The position numbers were made by a program, and so were the translations under genes. Positions 61,997-64,000 of a stretch of DNA of 64,000 nt are shown here, piece by piece; position 1 is the stretch's first letter, and the number at the start of each line of letters is the position of its first letter. Where the stretch lies: assembly GCF_014268755.2 (NCBI RefSeq), contig NZ_CP077093.1, positions 3,522,001-3,586,000 of the forward strand, in the 5' to 3' direction. This DNA comes from Pseudomonas vanderleydeniana (lineage in GTDB: Bacteria; Pseudomonadota; Gammaproteobacteria; Pseudomonadales; Pseudomonadaceae). The notes beneath the pieces are model-generated. The model made no database searches and had not been told where the DNA came from. It saw nothing but the letters and a program-made list of their open reading frames with translations.

Positions 61997-62788
61997 ATGC
62001 CCGCAGAACGCTCCGGAGCCTTCCCGCCGCCTGCCCAGTCGTTGCTGGACGGGCGCCTGTGTCTGCAATTGTTGCCACGCTCAGCCTACAGCGCGCGTGA
62101 TCCGGTGCAGTGGCAGACCCTTGGGGTCGCCCTGGAGCAGCAGCGGGGCGTGCATGCGATCGACTCCGACCACCGGGTGGACTTTGATACTCACCCTGGA
62201 ACCCTGGCACTGACGCCACCGGGTGTCGAGGTGTTTTCCGAATCCGCCGAGGGTGGCGAATACCTGCTGGTGCGCTGGCAACTCGAAGATGATCGTCCAG
62301 GGTTGCAGCATCGACTGGAGAGCCCCGGCCATGCACGGGGACTGGCACTGGGGCGGCAACTGCGCCGGCTGCTGCTGGAGCCGGGCGCTGATCCATTGAT
62401 GCTGGAAGCCGCTGCACTGGAGTTTGTCAGGTTGTGTGAATCCATGCCGGAGGGCAAGCCCGGGCAAACCGACTTCTCGGCCGTTCTGCATCGTTTTGCC
62501 GAAGACTTCGCCCAACCCCTGAGCCTGGCGCAACTGGCGGCCGGGCAGGGGCAGTCGGAGTTGCGCTTTCTGCGCGATTTCACCCGGTCCATCGGCATGA
62601 CACCGCATGCCTATCTGCTGGAGGTGCGGGTGCAGGCGGCACGACGGATGATCGAGTTTGGCGATCTGCCGCTGGCGGAGATTGCACTGGATTGCGGTTT
62701 TGCCCACCAGTCTCACCTGGGCAGCGCCTTTCGCAAGGTGCTCGGGATCACGCCTGGGGAGTACCGCAGGCGTGTCACGGGTCGTTAA
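61997..62788 (+). CDS. AraC-family transcriptional regulator
   Basis: A 263-residue regulator. The C-terminal double helix-turn-helix runs FAQPLSLAQLAAGQGQSELRFLRDFTRSIGMTPHAYLLEVRVQAARRM and LAEIALDCGFAHQSHLGSAFRKVLGITPGEYRR. The N-terminal half is an AraC-type ligand domain (HAIDSDHRVDFDTHPGTLALTPPG). Start 61997 has AGGAAA upstream. It is divergent from the racemase gene and convergent to the small gene after ccoN. Confidence 0.9.
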   Translation: MPAERSGAFPPPAQSLLDGRLCLQLLPRSAYSARDPVQWQTLGVALEQQRGVHAIDSDHRVDFDTHPGTLALTPPGVEVFSESAEGGEYLLVRWQLEDDRPGLQHRLESPGHARGLALGRQLRRLLLEPGADPLMLEAAALEFVRLCESMPEGKPGQTDFSAVLHRFAEDFAQPLSLAQLAAGQGQSELRFLRDFTRSIGMTPHAYLLEVRVQAARRMIEFGDLPLAEIALDCGFAHQSHLGSAFRKVLGITPGEYRRRVTGR

Positions 62789-62797
62789 GTCGCCCTC

Positions 62798-63022
62798 CTA
62801 CATGTCCAGTCGGGTCCACTGCCCAGGCGATGGCTGTTCGACCACCGCTTGGGGCACCACCTTGCCTGTGGCCTCTTCAACCCGTTGCGCGACAGGCGGG
62901 TCATCGGAGAACAGCATCAGGCTGGCGTCATCCAGGCTTTTATCCGATTGCCCGCGCAAGCAGTAGCTCACGCCCAGGTACAGTGACGTCACGGCCAGCA
63001 GGTTCAAGAGGATTTCCAGCAT
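62798..63022 (-). CDS. Small membrane-anchored protein cotranscribed with orphan ccoN
   Basis: A 74-residue protein starting at ATG 63022 with GGAG at good spacing. One N-terminal membrane helix (LEILLNLLAVTSLYLGVSYC) is followed by a soluble tail (SLDDASLMLFSDDPPVAQRVEEATGKVV...). It lies 26 bases downstream of ccoN, in the place where a typical cco operon would have ccoO. From memory, P. aeruginosa has a small hypothetical gene beside its orphan ccoN4, and this may be its counterpart. Function unknown. Confidence 0.75.
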   Translation of the reverse strand: MLEILLNLLAVTSLYLGVSYCLRGQSDKSLDDASLMLFSDDPPVAQRVEEATGKVVPQAVVEQPSPGQWTRLDM

Positions 63023-63048
63023 CGGGATTTGCTCCTGTCCGTGAGTGC

Positions 63049-64000
<952 letters not shown>

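Overview
The window is a GC-rich chromosomal segment of a Pseudomonas, most likely from the P. fluorescens/protegens/chlororaphis side of the genus. This is inferred from gene content (efe iron uptake, an orphan CcoN, PssA of the phospholipase D type, a SfnR-like enhancer-binding protein, MetNIQ and dipeptide-type ABC importers beside LLM monooxygenases) and from the REP/BIME palindromes between genes. No rRNA, tRNA, CRISPR array, transposase or prophage gene was seen. Nearly all the sequence is ordinary coding DNA in short operons.

Region 1 (1-18.0 kb) is an organosulfur-scavenging locus. A plus-strand operon (end of an LLM flavin monooxygenase, Tat/lipoprotein solute receptor, two permeases, one fused double ATPase) converges on a minus-strand block. 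That block holds a SsuA-like receptor, an LLM monooxygenase, a second dipeptide-type receptor paralogous to the first, a TonB-dependent receptor and another LLM monooxygenase. A sigma-54 activator lacking a sensor domain (13721-14788) is divergent from this block. A near-consensus -24/-12 promoter and a 16-bp palindrome lie between them. A creatininase-family hydrolase, an SBF-type sodium symporter and an alginate-lyase-family protein follow.

Region 2 (18.2-33.7 kb) starts with scattered transporters and small enzymes. It then holds a divergent pair of sulfur/amino-acid uptake operons: a polar amino-acid ABC importer without its own ATPase, and a 2OG-Fe(II) oxygenase with MetQ-MetN-MetI. Both face an AT-rich control region with a long direct repeat. 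Just downstream is the most unusual gene here (29600-30106), a 168-residue protein with 66 Met and 15 Cys built from two tandem copies of one domain. Next come an XRE-cupin regulator translationally coupled to a 53-residue protein, an acetyltransferase, a CAP-domain protein and a SleB-type hydrolase.

Region 3 (33.8-49.9 kb) contains a chemoreceptor, a dienelactone-hydrolase-like protein, a compact pstSCAB phosphate importer without phoU, an aldo/keto reductase, and a sugar-diacid/glycerate module (MFS permease, CdaR, glycerate kinase) with a shared putative operator. A SulP anion transporter and a nicotinamidase close it. Region 4 (50-64 kb) has an ECF sigma/anti-sigma pair whose sigma gene appears to lack a canonical start codon, a TetR regulator with an operator-like palindrome, a second chemoreceptor, PssA, a Fur-controlled efeUOB locus with an extra EfeO-like gene, a racemase/AraC divergent pair, and the 3' part of an orphan cbb3 oxidase subunit gene running off the right edge.
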